Below the pieces are notes generated by a model. The model searched no databases. It was not told the DNA's origin and was given only the letters and a program-made list of their open reading frames with translations. This document shows positions 27,232 to 35,722 of a DNA stretch of 64,000 bases, piece after piece. The first letter of the stretch is position 1, and every line of letters starts with the position of its first letter. Made by a program: the position numbers and the translations under genes. This DNA is from Bacillota bacterium. Lineage in GTDB: Bacteria; Bacillota; Sulfobacillia; Symbiobacteriales; Symbiobacteriaceae. The DNA lies in contig JAMNXV010000114.1 of assembly GCA_023623185.1 (NCBI GenBank), forward strand, positions 1 through 64,000. The letters run 5' to 3'.

Positions 27232-28140
27232 CTACATCCTCCCCGCGGTCCTCTCGCCCAGCAGGCCGGTGGGCTTGAAGACCAGGATCAGTATCAGGGC
27301 CCCGAAGGCGAAGACGTCCTTCCACTGGCCGCCCACGGAACTCGTGCCGAAGACCTCCAGCACCCCCAGCAGCATGCCGCCCACCATCGCCCCGGGCAGA
27401 TTGCCGATGCCGCCCAGGACCGAGGCGGTGAACGCCTTCAGGCCGACGATGAAGCCCATCAGGAAGTTGATCTGGCCGTAGTAGAGGCCGGCCATCACAC
27501 CGGCGGCCGCCGCCATGATGGAGCCCAGGAAGAAGCCCAGGGAGATCATCCGGTTGGCGTTGATGCCCATCAGCTGGGCCGCCTCCAGGTCAAAGGCCAC
27601 CGCCCGCATCGCCTTGCCGTAGGTGGACCGCTCCACGAAGAGGTGCAGCCCCACCATCAGGAAGAGCGCCATGGCGAAGATGGCCAGGTGGGCATAGCCG
27701 ATGTGCACGCCGAAGAGGTCAAAGCCGGCGCGGCCCAGCGTCACCGGGTAGACCCGGAAGCTGGCGCCCCACGGCTTGAACACCATGACCGCGTTCTCAA
27801 GGAAGAGCGACATCCCCAGGGCCGTGATGAGCGGGATGATGCGCGGGGCTCCCCGCAGCGGCCGGTAGGCGACCCGCTCCACCAGGACGCCGAGGCCGCC
27901 GGTCATGCCCATGGCGATCAGCATCGCGAGGAGGACCCCCGTCACGCCGCTCCCCAGGGAGATGCGCCCGAGAAGCAGGAGCGCGCTGTAGCCGAAGAAG
28001 GCGCCGAGCATGTACAGGTCGCCGTGGGCGAAGTTGATCAGGCGGATGATGCCGTAGACCATGCTGTAGCCCAGGGCCACCAGCGCGTAGAAAGAGCCGA
28101 TCACCAGTGCGTTGAGAAGCTGTTCCAGAAACTGTGACAT
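27232..28140 (-). CDS. livH: Branched-chain-type amino-acid ABC transporter permease LivH (302 aa)
   Basis: Second permease. Begins with ALVIGSFYALVALGYSMVYGI and GIIRLINFAHGDLYMLGAFF, a strong LivH signature; coupling loop TYGKAMRAVAFDLEAAQLMGIN. Separated from the upstream receptor gene by a 73-base spacer containing a hairpin, which often keeps receptor expression higher than permease expression. Confidence 0.95.
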   Translation of the reverse strand: MSQFLEQLLNALVIGSFYALVALGYSMVYGIIRLINFAHGDLYMLGAFFGYSALLLLGRISLGSGVTGVLLAMLIAMGMTGGLGVLVERVAYRPLRGAPRIIPLITALGMSLFLENAVMVFKPWGASFRVYPVTLGRAGFDLFGVHIGYAHLAIFAMALFLMVGLHLFVERSTYGKAMRAVAFDLEAAQLMGINANRMISLGFFLGSIMAAAAGVMAGLYYGQINFLMGFIVGLKAFTASVLGGIGNLPGAMVGGMLLGVLEVFGTSSVGGQWKDVFAFGALILILVFKPTGLLGERTAGRM

Positions 28141-28166
28141 AGTCGCACCCTTTCATGGGGTTGGCA

Positions 28167-28195
28167 GGGGCCCACGGCCTTGCGTCGTGGGCCCC
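28167..28195 (-). terminator. Attenuating hairpin between receptor and permease genes
   Basis: GGGGCCCACG / CGTGGGCCCC, a perfect 10-bp stem with a 9-base loop between livK and livH. No T-tract, so more likely an mRNA-stabilising or partial-termination structure than a full stop. Confidence 0.5.
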
Positions 28196-28213
28196 GTCGC
28201 CGCGCCGTCCCGC

Positions 28214-29422
28214 TTACCGGGGGGCGCCCTGCACCACCGTGAACTCGCCGTCCTTCACTTCCAGCACGATGAAGTAGCCGTCCTTGCGGTTGCCGGTCTC
28301 GGTGAAGGAGATCGGGCCGCTGATGCCTTCGATATTGATATTCCGGATCGCCTTGGCCACGGCCGCCCGGTCCGTGGTGCCGGCCTGCTTGATGGCCTCC
28401 GCCACCACGTACGCGGCGTCATAGGCGTGCACGCTGTAGGGGCCGGGCTCGCCGTACTTCTCCCGGTACCGCGGGATCCAGTCGCTGGAGCCGGTGAAGT
28501 CGAAGGCGCCCGGGCTGGTGGTGATGGCCACGCCCTCAGCGTTCTCGGCGCCGGCGATCTCGACCAGGGTCGGGTCATTGGCGCCGTCGCCCACCATGAT
28601 CTTGGCATCGATGCCCAGGCCGCGGGCCTGCTTGATGATCAGGCCGCCCTCGGCGTAGTAGGCGGTGAAGTAGATGGCGTCGGGCTCCTTGCTCTTGATG
28701 CTGGTCAGGATGGCGCTGAAGTCCTTCTCGCCGGGGGTGATGGCCTCAAAGGCGACCACCTCGGCCAGGCCCTCGAGGTTCTCCCGCGTCAGCTCCGCCA
28801 GCTCCCGGGCGAAGGCGGAGTTGTCGTGGATGAGGGCGACCTTCTTGGCGCCCCACTGGTTCACCATGTAATCGGCCGCCGTGCGGGCCTGGTCCCGGTT
28901 GGTGGCGTTGATGAGGTTGATCTCCTCGTAGCCCTGCTCGGTCAGGCTGACCGCGTTGGCCGCGGGCACGACGACGCCCATCCCGGCGTTGTGGTAGATG
29001 GCCTCGGTGGGCAGGAAGGCGCCGCTGCAGTAGCCGCTGATGACCGCCACCACGTTCATGCTGACGATCTTATTGGCCGCCGCCACTGCGGACTGCGGGT
29101 CGCAGGCGTCGTCCTGCACCTCCAGCTTCAGCTTCCGGCCGAGGACGCCGCCCTGCGCGTTGATCTCCTCGAAGGCCATCTCGATGGAGTTCTGCATGTC
29201 CTGGCCCATCTTGGCGCTGCCGCCGGTGATGGGGAGGACGGCGCCGATCACGATGTCGCCCTCAGCCGGGGCGGGCGCCTGGTCGCTGGGCTGGGTCTGG
29301 GTGCCGCCGCCCGCCGGGCTGGGGGACTGCTGGGACGGCGCGGAGCCGCACCCGGCGAGCACCACCAGCGCGAGGGCCAGCAAGAGACTGGACAGTCGAC
29401 GCAGATTCCGGAAGGGTACCAT
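28214..29422 (-). CDS. Branched-chain-type amino-acid substrate-binding lipoprotein (402 aa)
   Basis: Type I periplasmic-binding receptor (LivK superfamily), exported and lipid-anchored: MVPFRNLRRLSS, hydrophobic core, lipobox VLAGC with Cys near 25, then a Gly/Gln/Pro-rich spacer. The mature domain begins IVIGAVLPITGGSAKMGQDM with the family's EEINAQGGVLGRKL. The ATG at 29422 follows GGAGAGGAGAGCG; the track's start at 29560 would run through the sigma-54 promoter. First gene of a six-gene operon ending with the ornithine-cyclodeaminase-like gene. True ligand unknown; proline or ornithine is favoured by context. Confidence 0.94.
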   Translation of the reverse strand: MVPFRNLRRLSSLLLALALVVLAGCGSAPSQQSPSPAGGGTQTQPSDQAPAPAEGDIVIGAVLPITGGSAKMGQDMQNSIEMAFEEINAQGGVLGRKLKLEVQDDACDPQSAVAAANKIVSMNVVAVISGYCSGAFLPTEAIYHNAGMGVVVPAANAVSLTEQGYEEINLINATNRDQARTAADYMVNQWGAKKVALIHDNSAFARELAELTRENLEGLAEVVAFEAITPGEKDFSAILTSIKSKEPDAIYFTAYYAEGGLIIKQARGLGIDAKIMVGDGANDPTLVEIAGAENAEGVAITTSPGAFDFTGSSDWIPRYREKYGEPGPYSVHAYDAAYVVAEAIKQAGTTDRAAVAKAIRNINIEGISGPISFTETGNRKDGYFIVLEVKDGEFTVVQGAPR

Positions 29423-29555
29423 CGCTCTCCTCTCCTTTTTCGCACCTTTCTTTATCTGCGAGGTGAAAAGCCTTCGGCCAGGGGGGCGCCCCCCGGGCCT
29501 CGGGCACAGCTGACGCACTTCCGCAGGATCCCCGGTGTTTGATCCCCATGCTGTA

Positions 29556-29571
29556 TGCAATCATCATGCCA
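29556..29571 (-). promoter_or_regulatory. Sigma-54 (-24/-12) promoter of the amino-acid transporter operon
   Basis: Minus strand TTGGCATGATGATTGCA matches YTGGCACGNNNNTTGCW with one accepted change (C to T). It lies ~135 bases upstream of the receptor ATG and ~75-125 bases from the palindromes in front of the divergent activator gene. Confidence 0.82.
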
Positions 29572-29646
29572 ACGCGATAAAGCGTCGCAAAATCTGATAG
29601 TATTTTGAATAACAAGCTAGAGTGTATTGAAACTCGCACAGGCCCT

Positions 29647-29684
29647 GTGTTAGAATTCCGACACAGCTCCAGGTGTTCGGACAC
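29647..29684. promoter_or_regulatory. Candidate upstream activating sites for the sigma-54 activator
   Basis: Two dyads in tandem: GTGTTAGAATTCCGACAC (29647-29664, palindromic at 14 of 18 positions) and GTGTTCGGACAC (29673-29684, palindromic at 10 of 12). They sit between the activator start and the transporter promoter, where enhancer sites of RocR-type proteins are expected, and could also autoregulate the activator. Confidence 0.5.
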
Positions 29685-29705
29685 TCGGACAGGGGGTACT
29701 GACTC

Positions 29706-31709
29706 ATGGGCCTTTCCCTGCTGACGGTTGCAGACCTGATGTCGCGGAGGTTCTCCCTGCTGGAGGTGGAGGGTTTCAGCGGCGAGCTGCCCCGGGAGCC
29801 CGGGCTGATCGTAATCCGCACCCACCGGGGCCGCCCGTCCGGCGCGGCGACCAGCGAGCAGCTGGCCGACTATCTGAGCCACCACCCTGCGGCGGAGCTG
29901 GAGCGCTTCCCCTGGCTGCCGGTGCAGGTGGTGCCCGCCACCCTGCCGGTGGCGGCCGCGATGCTGCAGCCGGGCCGCGGGATCACGGTGGTGACGGGTG
30001 CGGACGGAGCGCCGGTGGGCATTCTCTGCTGGGCCGACGTCAGCCGGTCCCTCCACGAGGCCCACCGCCGGCTGCAGGCGCAGTTCACCGCGCTCATGAA
30101 CACCCTGGAGGAGAGCGTCTGCATGGTGGACGAGGAGGGGCGGGTAAGCGGCTGGAACCCGGCGGCTGAGCGGCTTTACGGCTTCAAGTCTGAGGAGGCC
30201 ACCGGCCGGCCGCTGGCCGACCTGTTCCCCGGCCGGGAGCAGTACAGCCTGCGGGCCCTGGCCACCGGCGCCTCGGTGCATCAGAAGCTGCACGAGCCCC
30301 GCCCCGACACGTGGGTGATCATCAACGCGCACCCGATTCGGCTGGGCGACCGCATCATCGGGGCCCTGGCCGTGGAGCAGGACGTCACCAACATGGTAAA
30401 GCTGCACGAGCAGCTCGACCGGACCACGTCGGAGTACCGGGCCCTGGCGGGTGAGATCTCGCGCATCCGCGAGAACGGCGACCCCTTCCAGCGCATCAGC
30501 GGAAGGGGGCAGGCGATCCAGCGCACCGTAGCCATGGCGCGCCGGGTGGCCGCTTCCGACGCGACCGTGCTGATCCGCGGCGAGAGCGGCGTGGGCAAGG
30601 AGGTCTTCGCCCGGGCGATTCACGACGCCAGCGAGCGCCGGGACAAGCCCTTCGTGGCGATCAACTGCGGCGCGATTCCGCCCGCGCTCTTCGAGAGCGA
30701 GCTTTTCGGTTACGAGCGCGGCGCCTTCACCGGCGCAGACCAGAAGGGCAAGGCCGGGAAGCTGGAGCTCGCCCAGGGCGGCACGCTCTTCCTGGACGAG
30801 GTCGGCGAGCTGCCCCTGGAGACCCAGGTGAAGCTCCTCCGGGTGCTTCAGGACCGGCGCTTCTACCGGCTCGGCAGCGAGAAGCCCCGCCTGGCCGACG
30901 TGCGCATCATCGCCGCCACCAACCGCAACCTTGAGGAGATGCTGCGCCAGGGCCGCTTCCGGGAGGACCTCTACTTCCGGCTGGACGTGGTCACCCTGGA
31001 GGTTCCGCCCCTGCGGGAGCGGCTGGACGACCTGGCCGACATGGTCCACCAGTTCGCCCGGGAGTTCGCCATCCGCCACCGGCGGTCCATCAAGGGCATC
31101 GAGCCCGGCGTCATGGTAGCCTTCATGGAGTACGCCTGGCCGGGCAACATCCGGGAGCTGCGCAACGTGATTGAGCGCCTGGTGGTGCTCAGCGACGACG
31201 GCATGATCAAGGCGGAGTTCCTGCCGCCCGCCATCCGCCGCGCCGAGGGGTCGGGGGCCGGGGCGTCCCCCGCGTCGTCCGCCCCCGACGCATCCGCTGC
31301 GGCAACGTCCGCCGCCCGCGCGGTCGCCTCCGGCCCGTCAGCCGCGCGGGCGCCTGACCCGCCCGCATCCGCGCCGCTCCCGCCGGGCGCCGCAGACCCC
31401 GCCGTATCGCCCGCGGGGGCCCTTCCGCCTGCCGGGTCCGGCAACCCCCACGTCGGCGCAGGCGCACCCCACGCCGCTGCGGGCGCCCTGCCCGCCGGCG
31501 CGGCCGCTCCGCCTTCCCTGCCCGCCGGTGTAGGCGCTCCGCCCGCCCCGCCGGTCTCCGACCTCTCCTCCGCGGCGCGGGAGGCCCGGCGGGCCGCGAT
31601 CCTGGCGGCGCTGCAGGCGGCGGGCCAGAACCGCTCACTGGCGGCCAAGCGGCTCGGCATCTCGCGCAGCGCGCTGTACTATCAGATGAAGCAGCTCGGT
31701 ATCTCCTGA
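29706..31709 (+). CDS. Sigma-54-dependent transcriptional activator, RocR-like (667 aa)
   Basis: Enhancer-binding protein. Order of domains: N-terminal CBS-like region (1-115, starting LTVADLMSRRF), PAS domain (~118-215, WNPAAERLYGFKSEEATGRPL), AAA+ sigma-54 domain (~265-495) with Walker A GESGVGKE (~292) and the sigma-54 contact loop GAFTGA (~340). A ~110-residue linker made almost only of Ala, Pro, Gly and Ser (~510-620) precedes a Fis-type HTH (RSLAAKRLGISRSALYYQMKQLGI). Divergent from the amino-acid transporter operon, whose promoter is sigma-54 type. Probably senses an amino-acid catabolite through PAS or CBS, by analogy with Bacillus RocR. Confidence 0.93.
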   Translation: MGLSLLTVADLMSRRFSLLEVEGFSGELPREPGLIVIRTHRGRPSGAATSEQLADYLSHHPAAELERFPWLPVQVVPATLPVAAAMLQPGRGITVVTGADGAPVGILCWADVSRSLHEAHRRLQAQFTALMNTLEESVCMVDEEGRVSGWNPAAERLYGFKSEEATGRPLADLFPGREQYSLRALATGASVHQKLHEPRPDTWVIINAHPIRLGDRIIGALAVEQDVTNMVKLHEQLDRTTSEYRALAGEISRIRENGDPFQRISGRGQAIQRTVAMARRVAASDATVLIRGESGVGKEVFARAIHDASERRDKPFVAINCGAIPPALFESELFGYERGAFTGADQKGKAGKLELAQGGTLFLDEVGELPLETQVKLLRVLQDRRFYRLGSEKPRLADVRIIAATNRNLEEMLRQGRFREDLYFRLDVVTLEVPPLRERLDDLADMVHQFAREFAIRHRRSIKGIEPGVMVAFMEYAWPGNIRELRNVIERLVVLSDDGMIKAEFLPPAIRRAEGSGAGASPASSAPDASAAATSAARAVASGPSAARAPDPPASAPLPPGAADPAVSPAGALPPAGSGNPHVGAGAPHAAAGALPAGAAAPPSLPAGVGAPPAPPVSDLSSAAREARRAAILAALQAAGQNRSLAAKRLGISRSALYYQMKQLGIS

Positions 31710-31720
31710 GAAAAAGAAGA

Positions 31721-31755
31721 CGGCGCAGGGCTCCCGGACCGGGAGCCCTGCGCCG
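31721..31755 (-). terminator. Strong terminator between activator and cydB
   Basis: Perfect 15-bp stem CGGCGCAGGGCTCCC / GGGAGCCCTGCGCCG with a 5-base loop. Minus-strand tail TCTTCTTTTTCTC is U-rich, so it is a classical terminator for cydAB. It may also stop the convergent activator transcript. Confidence 0.88.
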
Positions 31756-31779
31756 TGGTTGGTGGTTGGTCGGCGGTTA

Positions 31780-32808
31780 TCAGTAGTGCTCCGCCTCGCT
31801 GCCGGTACCGGCCCGGCCGAACAGCTTGTAGGCCCAGACCTGGTACAGCAGGACAAAGGGAAGGAAGATGAGCACCACAATAAACATGAACTGCAAGGTG
31901 TAGTGGCTGCTGGAGGAGTTGAACGCCGTGAGGCTGTACGCCGGGTCGATCTTGGACGGGAACATGTTCGGGAAGAGGCCGATCACCCCGGCGATCACGG
32001 TGATGCCCACCGTGAGCGAGCCCATCAGCAGCGAGAACACGTGCTGGCCCTTCTGCATGTACACCCGGGTCAGCACCAGCAGGACCACCGCCAGCGCCGG
32101 CACCAGGAACAGCACAGGCACCTTGAGGTAGTTCTGCATCAGGTTCGTGGCGAACGGGGTGTAGACCAGCCAGCCGGCGGCCACCACGAGGACCACGGGC
32201 CAGATGCGCTTGGCAAACGTGTCGGCCTTTGCCCGCAGCTCGTCGTTGGGGGCCTTGTGCGCCAGCCAGGAGGCGCCGTTCATCAGGAAGGCGACCACGA
32301 ACAGGACGCCGGTGAGCAGCCCATACGGGTTCAGCAGGCTGACGATGGTGCCGTGGTAGCCCTGGGCATCCAGCAGCATGCCCTGGAAGATGTTCCCGAA
32401 GGCCACGCCGAACAGGAAGGCCACCAGGAAGCTGCCGACGGCCAGGACCCAGCCCCAGATCCTCTGCCAGCCCTTGTCGAAGTCCATGTGGTGGTAGAAC
32501 TCGATGGCCGCCGCACGGAACATCAGGCCGAACAGGATGATGAACAGGGGCAGGTAGAGCGAGCTGAACATGGTCGCATAGAGCTTGGGGAAGGCAGCGA
32601 AGGTGACGCCGCCGGCGGTGATCACCCACACCTCGTTGCCGTCCCAGATCGGGGCCAGCGACCCGATCAGGTGGCGCTGCTCCTCGTCCTCCCGGAAGAC
32701 GCCGGCCAGCATTCCGGACCCCAGGTCAAAGCCGTCGAGGCCGAAGTAGATCGCCCACAGCAGCCCCCACAGGGCGAACCAGATCACCTGCAGCAACTCG
32801 TAGGACAT
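31780..32808 (-). CDS. cydB: Cytochrome bd quinol oxidase subunit II (342 aa)
   Basis: Membrane subunit of the bd-type terminal oxidase. Family blocks: LWGLLWAIYFGLDGFDLGSGML, PIWDGNEVWVITAGGVTFAAFPKLYA, and FYHHMDFDKGWQRIWG. About eight to nine spans. The ATG at 32808, 9 bases after AGGAGG, gives the usual N-terminus MSYELLQVIWF; the longer track start is not needed. Follows cydA by 30 bases. No cydCD assembly genes are seen in the window. Confidence 0.97.
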   Translation of the reverse strand: MSYELLQVIWFALWGLLWAIYFGLDGFDLGSGMLAGVFREDEEQRHLIGSLAPIWDGNEVWVITAGGVTFAAFPKLYATMFSSLYLPLFIILFGLMFRAAAIEFYHHMDFDKGWQRIWGWVLAVGSFLVAFLFGVAFGNIFQGMLLDAQGYHGTIVSLLNPYGLLTGVLFVVAFLMNGASWLAHKAPNDELRAKADTFAKRIWPVVLVVAAGWLVYTPFATNLMQNYLKVPVLFLVPALAVVLLVLTRVYMQKGQHVFSLLMGSLTVGITVIAGVIGLFPNMFPSKIDPAYSLTAFNSSSSHYTLQFMFIVVLIFLPFVLLYQVWAYKLFGRAGTGSEAEHY

Positions 32809-32838
32809 CCGTACATACCTCCTTTGCACACAGGTGGG

Positions 32839-34176
32839 TTAGTCTGCCACGGCAACCTGCCGCTCGTCGTAAGCCTCGGGGCCGGCCTTGGCGTAGCGGA
32901 CCAGGAGGTATACGTCGAGGCCCACGAGAATGGCATAGAAGACCACCACGAGGCCGAGGCTGATGATCACGTCAGAGAGCGCAACCGGCGAGACCGAATC
33001 GGCGGTGGTGATGAGCCCGTAGACGGTCCACGGCTGCCGCCCCACCTCGGCGGTCATCCAGCCCAGGTTGGTCGCGATGTACGGCAGCGGAATGCTCCAC
33101 ATGAGGTACTTCAGGAGGCGCGTGCGGTCCATGAGGGTGCCCTTGCGGCGATGCCACCAGGCCGCGATGGCCAGGCCCAGCATGACGAAGCCGAGAAGCA
33201 CCATGATGCGGAACGACCAGAAGGTCAGCGCCACAGGCGGCCGCTCGTTCACGGGAACGTCCTTCAGACCCAGGACCTCGGCGTCCATGCTGCCGTAGGA
33301 CATCCAGCTGGTCAGGCCGGGAATGGTCAGCGCCTCAATCGAGTTGCGCTCGTTCTTCTCATCCGGGACCACGATCAGGGAGAACCCGGAGTTTGTCTGA
33401 GTCTCCCACTTCGCCTCCATGGCGGCCAGCTTGACGGGCTGCCGCAGGGCGACGTTCTTGCCGTTGAAGTGACCGGTGATGGCGTTGCCCAGGGTGGCGA
33501 TGATGGCGAAGACCGTGGCGTACTTGACGACTTCCTGCATCATCTCCACGTTGCGCTTACGGAGCAGGTGGTACGCTGCAACAGCCAGCACGAAGAAGGC
33601 GCCGACGCTGTAGCAGGCGAAGATGGTGTGGACGTAGGTGTGCCAGGCGTAGGGGTTGAAGAGGACCTCCCAGAAGTTCACCAGCTCCGCGCGGTTGTTG
33701 CGCAGCACATAGCCCACGGGATGCTGCATGAAGCCGTTGGCGACGATGATCCAGACCGCGGAGAGGTGGGTGCCCAGCGCGATCAGCCAGCCGGCCAGCA
33801 GGTGCATCTTCTTCGAGAGCTTCTCCCACCCGAAGATCCAGATGCCCAGCATGGTCGACTCCAGGAAGAAGGCCATGAGGGCCTCCACGGCCAGCGGCGA
33901 ACCGAAGATGTCACCCATGAACTCCGAGTAGCGCGACCAGTTGGTGCCGAACTGGAACTCCATGGCGACCCCGGTGACCACGCCCAGGAGGAAGTTGATG
34001 GTGAAAAGTCTGCCCCAGAACTTGGTCAGGGTCTTGTACTTGGGATCCCCGGTGCGGACGTACAGGGTCTCCATGATCACGGTGAAGATGATCAGGCCGA
34101 TGGACAGTGGCACGAAGATGAAGTGAAAACCGACCGTCAAGGCAAACTGGATCCGGCTTAGCATTGTGACGCCCAA
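32839..34176 (-). CDS. cydA: Cytochrome bd quinol oxidase subunit I (445 aa)
   Basis: Haem-bearing subunit that oxidises quinol and reduces oxygen at the membrane. N-terminal haem ligand His18 (ALTVGFHFIFVPLSIGL), middle ligand region AWHTYVHTIF (~182), and the hallmark GRQPW (~380). The Q-loop is short, as in Bacillus-type oxidases, unlike the long E. coli loop. The start is TTG 34176 (GGATGAG upstream); ATG 34164 is possible. High-affinity respiration fits microaerobic growth. A Rex/CRP-like palindrome lies about 55 bases upstream. Confidence 0.97.
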   Translation of the reverse strand: MGVTMLSRIQFALTVGFHFIFVPLSIGLIIFTVIMETLYVRTGDPKYKTLTKFWGRLFTINFLLGVVTGVAMEFQFGTNWSRYSEFMGDIFGSPLAVEALMAFFLESTMLGIWIFGWEKLSKKMHLLAGWLIALGTHLSAVWIIVANGFMQHPVGYVLRNNRAELVNFWEVLFNPYAWHTYVHTIFACYSVGAFFVLAVAAYHLLRKRNVEMMQEVVKYATVFAIIATLGNAITGHFNGKNVALRQPVKLAAMEAKWETQTNSGFSLIVVPDEKNERNSIEALTIPGLTSWMSYGSMDAEVLGLKDVPVNERPPVALTFWSFRIMVLLGFVMLGLAIAAWWHRRKGTLMDRTRLLKYLMWSIPLPYIATNLGWMTAEVGRQPWTVYGLITTADSVSPVALSDVIISLGLVVVFYAILVGLDVYLLVRYAKAGPEAYDERQVAVAD

Positions 34177-34227
34177 CTCTTCTCATCCTTTCCCGGCATC
34201 CTGCCGCTTGACTTGGTTCGTTCCTGT

Positions 34228-34245
34228 CTGTGACGCACGTCACAA
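34228..34245. promoter_or_regulatory. Rex- or CRP/FNR-type operator upstream of cydAB
   Basis: TGTGACGCACGTCACA (34229-34244): arms TGTGACG/CGTCACA with a 2-base centre. On the minus strand it reads TTGTGACGTGCGTCACAG, agreeing with the Rex form TTGTGA-N6-TCACAA at all but the last base, and with CRP TGTGA-N6-TCACA fully. Rex control of cyd operons by NADH/NAD+ is well known in Gram-positives, so Rex is favoured. Confidence 0.65.
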
Positions 34246-34403
34246 CTCTTTTTCACCTTGAGTCTAGCAACGGCACTAGGCACTTGGTATGAGTCAAAGG
34301 AACAATCTTACTCATGCCCAATTCTGCATTGTTAACCGTAGTTTCCCCTACAGCGGGGGTCGCAGGCCAAGCGGTGGTTCCAATGGATAAGGAGGTACGA
34401 ATT

Positions 34404-35546
34404 GTGGAGCGGCCGATCTACCTCGATTACAATGCCACCACCCCCGTGGATCCGGCGGTGGTGGAGGCAATGCTTCCCTACCTGACCGAACACTGGGGCA
34501 ACCCGCACTCCGACCACCAGCTGGGCGCCGTGGCCGCGGCAGCCGTCCAGACGGCCCGGGAGCAGGTGGCCAGCCTGGTCGGGGCCGCGGCCGGCGAGAT
34601 CGTCTTCACGTCGTGCGCCAGCGAGTCGATCAATCTCGCCGTCAAGGGCGTCGCCTTCGCCCGGGGGCGGGGCCACATCATCACCTCGGGCGTCGAACAC
34701 CCGGCCACCCTGGAGGCCTGCCGCTATCTGGAGCGCCACTTCGGCTTCGCCGTCACCTTCCTTCCTGCCGACGGCCAGGGGCGCGTGGATCCCGACGCGG
34801 TGCGCCAAGCCCTGCGCCCCGACACCATCCTCATCACCCTCCTGCACGCGCAGAACGAGACCGGGGTCATCCAGCCGGTGGAGGAGGTCGGCCGCATCGC
34901 CCGGGAGGCCGGGGTGCTGTTCCACGTGGACGCCGCGCAGAGCTGCGGCAAGATCCCCGTCGACGTCTCGGCCATCGGCTGCGACCTGCTCACCGTCGCC
35001 GGCCACAAGCTGTACGCCCCGAAGGGCGTCGGCGCGCTCTACGTGCGCAGCGGCGTGACCCTGCACCCGCTGATCCACGGCGCCGACTACGAAGGAGGGC
35101 GACGGGCGGGCACCGAGAACGTGCCCTACCTCGTCGCCCTGGGGCGGGCCGCGGAGATCGCCGAGCTGAAGCTGGCCACGGGCGAGCCCCGGCGGCTCGC
35201 GGCGCTGCGGGACAGGCTGCAGGAGCAGCTTGCCGCCGCGCTGCCGGTGCGCATCACCGGGCTGGGGGCCCCGCGGCTCCCCAACACGCTGCACCTGCTG
35301 GTCGAGGGCATGGTCGGCAACGACCTGCTGGCGGCCGCGCCGGAGGTCGCCGCCTCCACCGGCTCCGCCTGCCACGCCGGAGTGAGCGAGCCCAGCGCCG
35401 TGCTCCTCGCCATGGGCCTCACGCCCGGTGAGGCGCTGGGCTCCATCCGGCTGAGCGTCGGCCGCTACACCACTCAGGAGGAGGTCGACGCCGCCGCCGC
35501 CGCCCTGATCACGGCGGCCCGGCGGCTCGGGCCCGCCGGGCCATAG
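34404..35546 (+). CDS. Cysteine desulfurase, NifS/IscS type (380 aa)
   Basis: PLP-dependent release of sulfur from cysteine for Fe-S or thio-cofactor assembly. N-terminus YLDYNATTPVDP, PLP-ring His in SGVEHPATLEA (~97), PLP Lys in VAGHKLYAPKGVGALY (~203), active-site Cys loop ASTGSACHAGVSEPS (~322). The GTG at 34404 sits 8 bases after a perfect AAGGAGG and directly before the family N-terminus. The track's 30 extra N-terminal residues are leader sequence. Single gene, no iscU/thiI partner adjacent, divergent from cydAB, and closed by a large inverted repeat. Confidence 0.95.
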   Translation: MERPIYLDYNATTPVDPAVVEAMLPYLTEHWGNPHSDHQLGAVAAAAVQTAREQVASLVGAAAGEIVFTSCASESINLAVKGVAFARGRGHIITSGVEHPATLEACRYLERHFGFAVTFLPADGQGRVDPDAVRQALRPDTILITLLHAQNETGVIQPVEEVGRIAREAGVLFHVDAAQSCGKIPVDVSAIGCDLLTVAGHKLYAPKGVGALYVRSGVTLHPLIHGADYEGGRRAGTENVPYLVALGRAAEIAELKLATGEPRRLAALRDRLQEQLAAALPVRITGLGAPRLPNTLHLLVEGMVGNDLLAAAPEVAASTGSACHAGVSEPSAVLLAMGLTPGEALGSIRLSVGRYTTQEEVDAAAAALITAARRLGPAGP

Positions 35547-35564
35547 ACCCCGCATCCGGGCAGA

Positions 35565-35608
35565 GGTCTAGGGGCGGCTACTGCGCGGGCAGTAGCCGCC
35601 CCTAGACC
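35565..35608 (+). terminator. 20-bp perfect inverted repeat after cysteine desulfurase
   Basis: GGTCTAGGGGCGGCTACTGC and its exact reverse complement, with a 4-base loop GCGG. Very stable hairpin without a T-tail; likely terminator, unusual in length. Confidence 0.6.
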
Positions 35609-35722
35609 GCGCCGGCCCTTCGGCTCTAATCGAAAAAGAGTTGCCTGAAGCCCCCTGCCGCGACAGGGGATTTCCCTGCGGGTGGCGAATAACCTGTTTA
35701 CGAGGTAAGGAGGTGAGGGCCG

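Noticed and set aside
31759-34161. 800-aa plus-strand ORF
   Set aside because: Antisense to cydAB; His/Gln/Arg-rich shadow.
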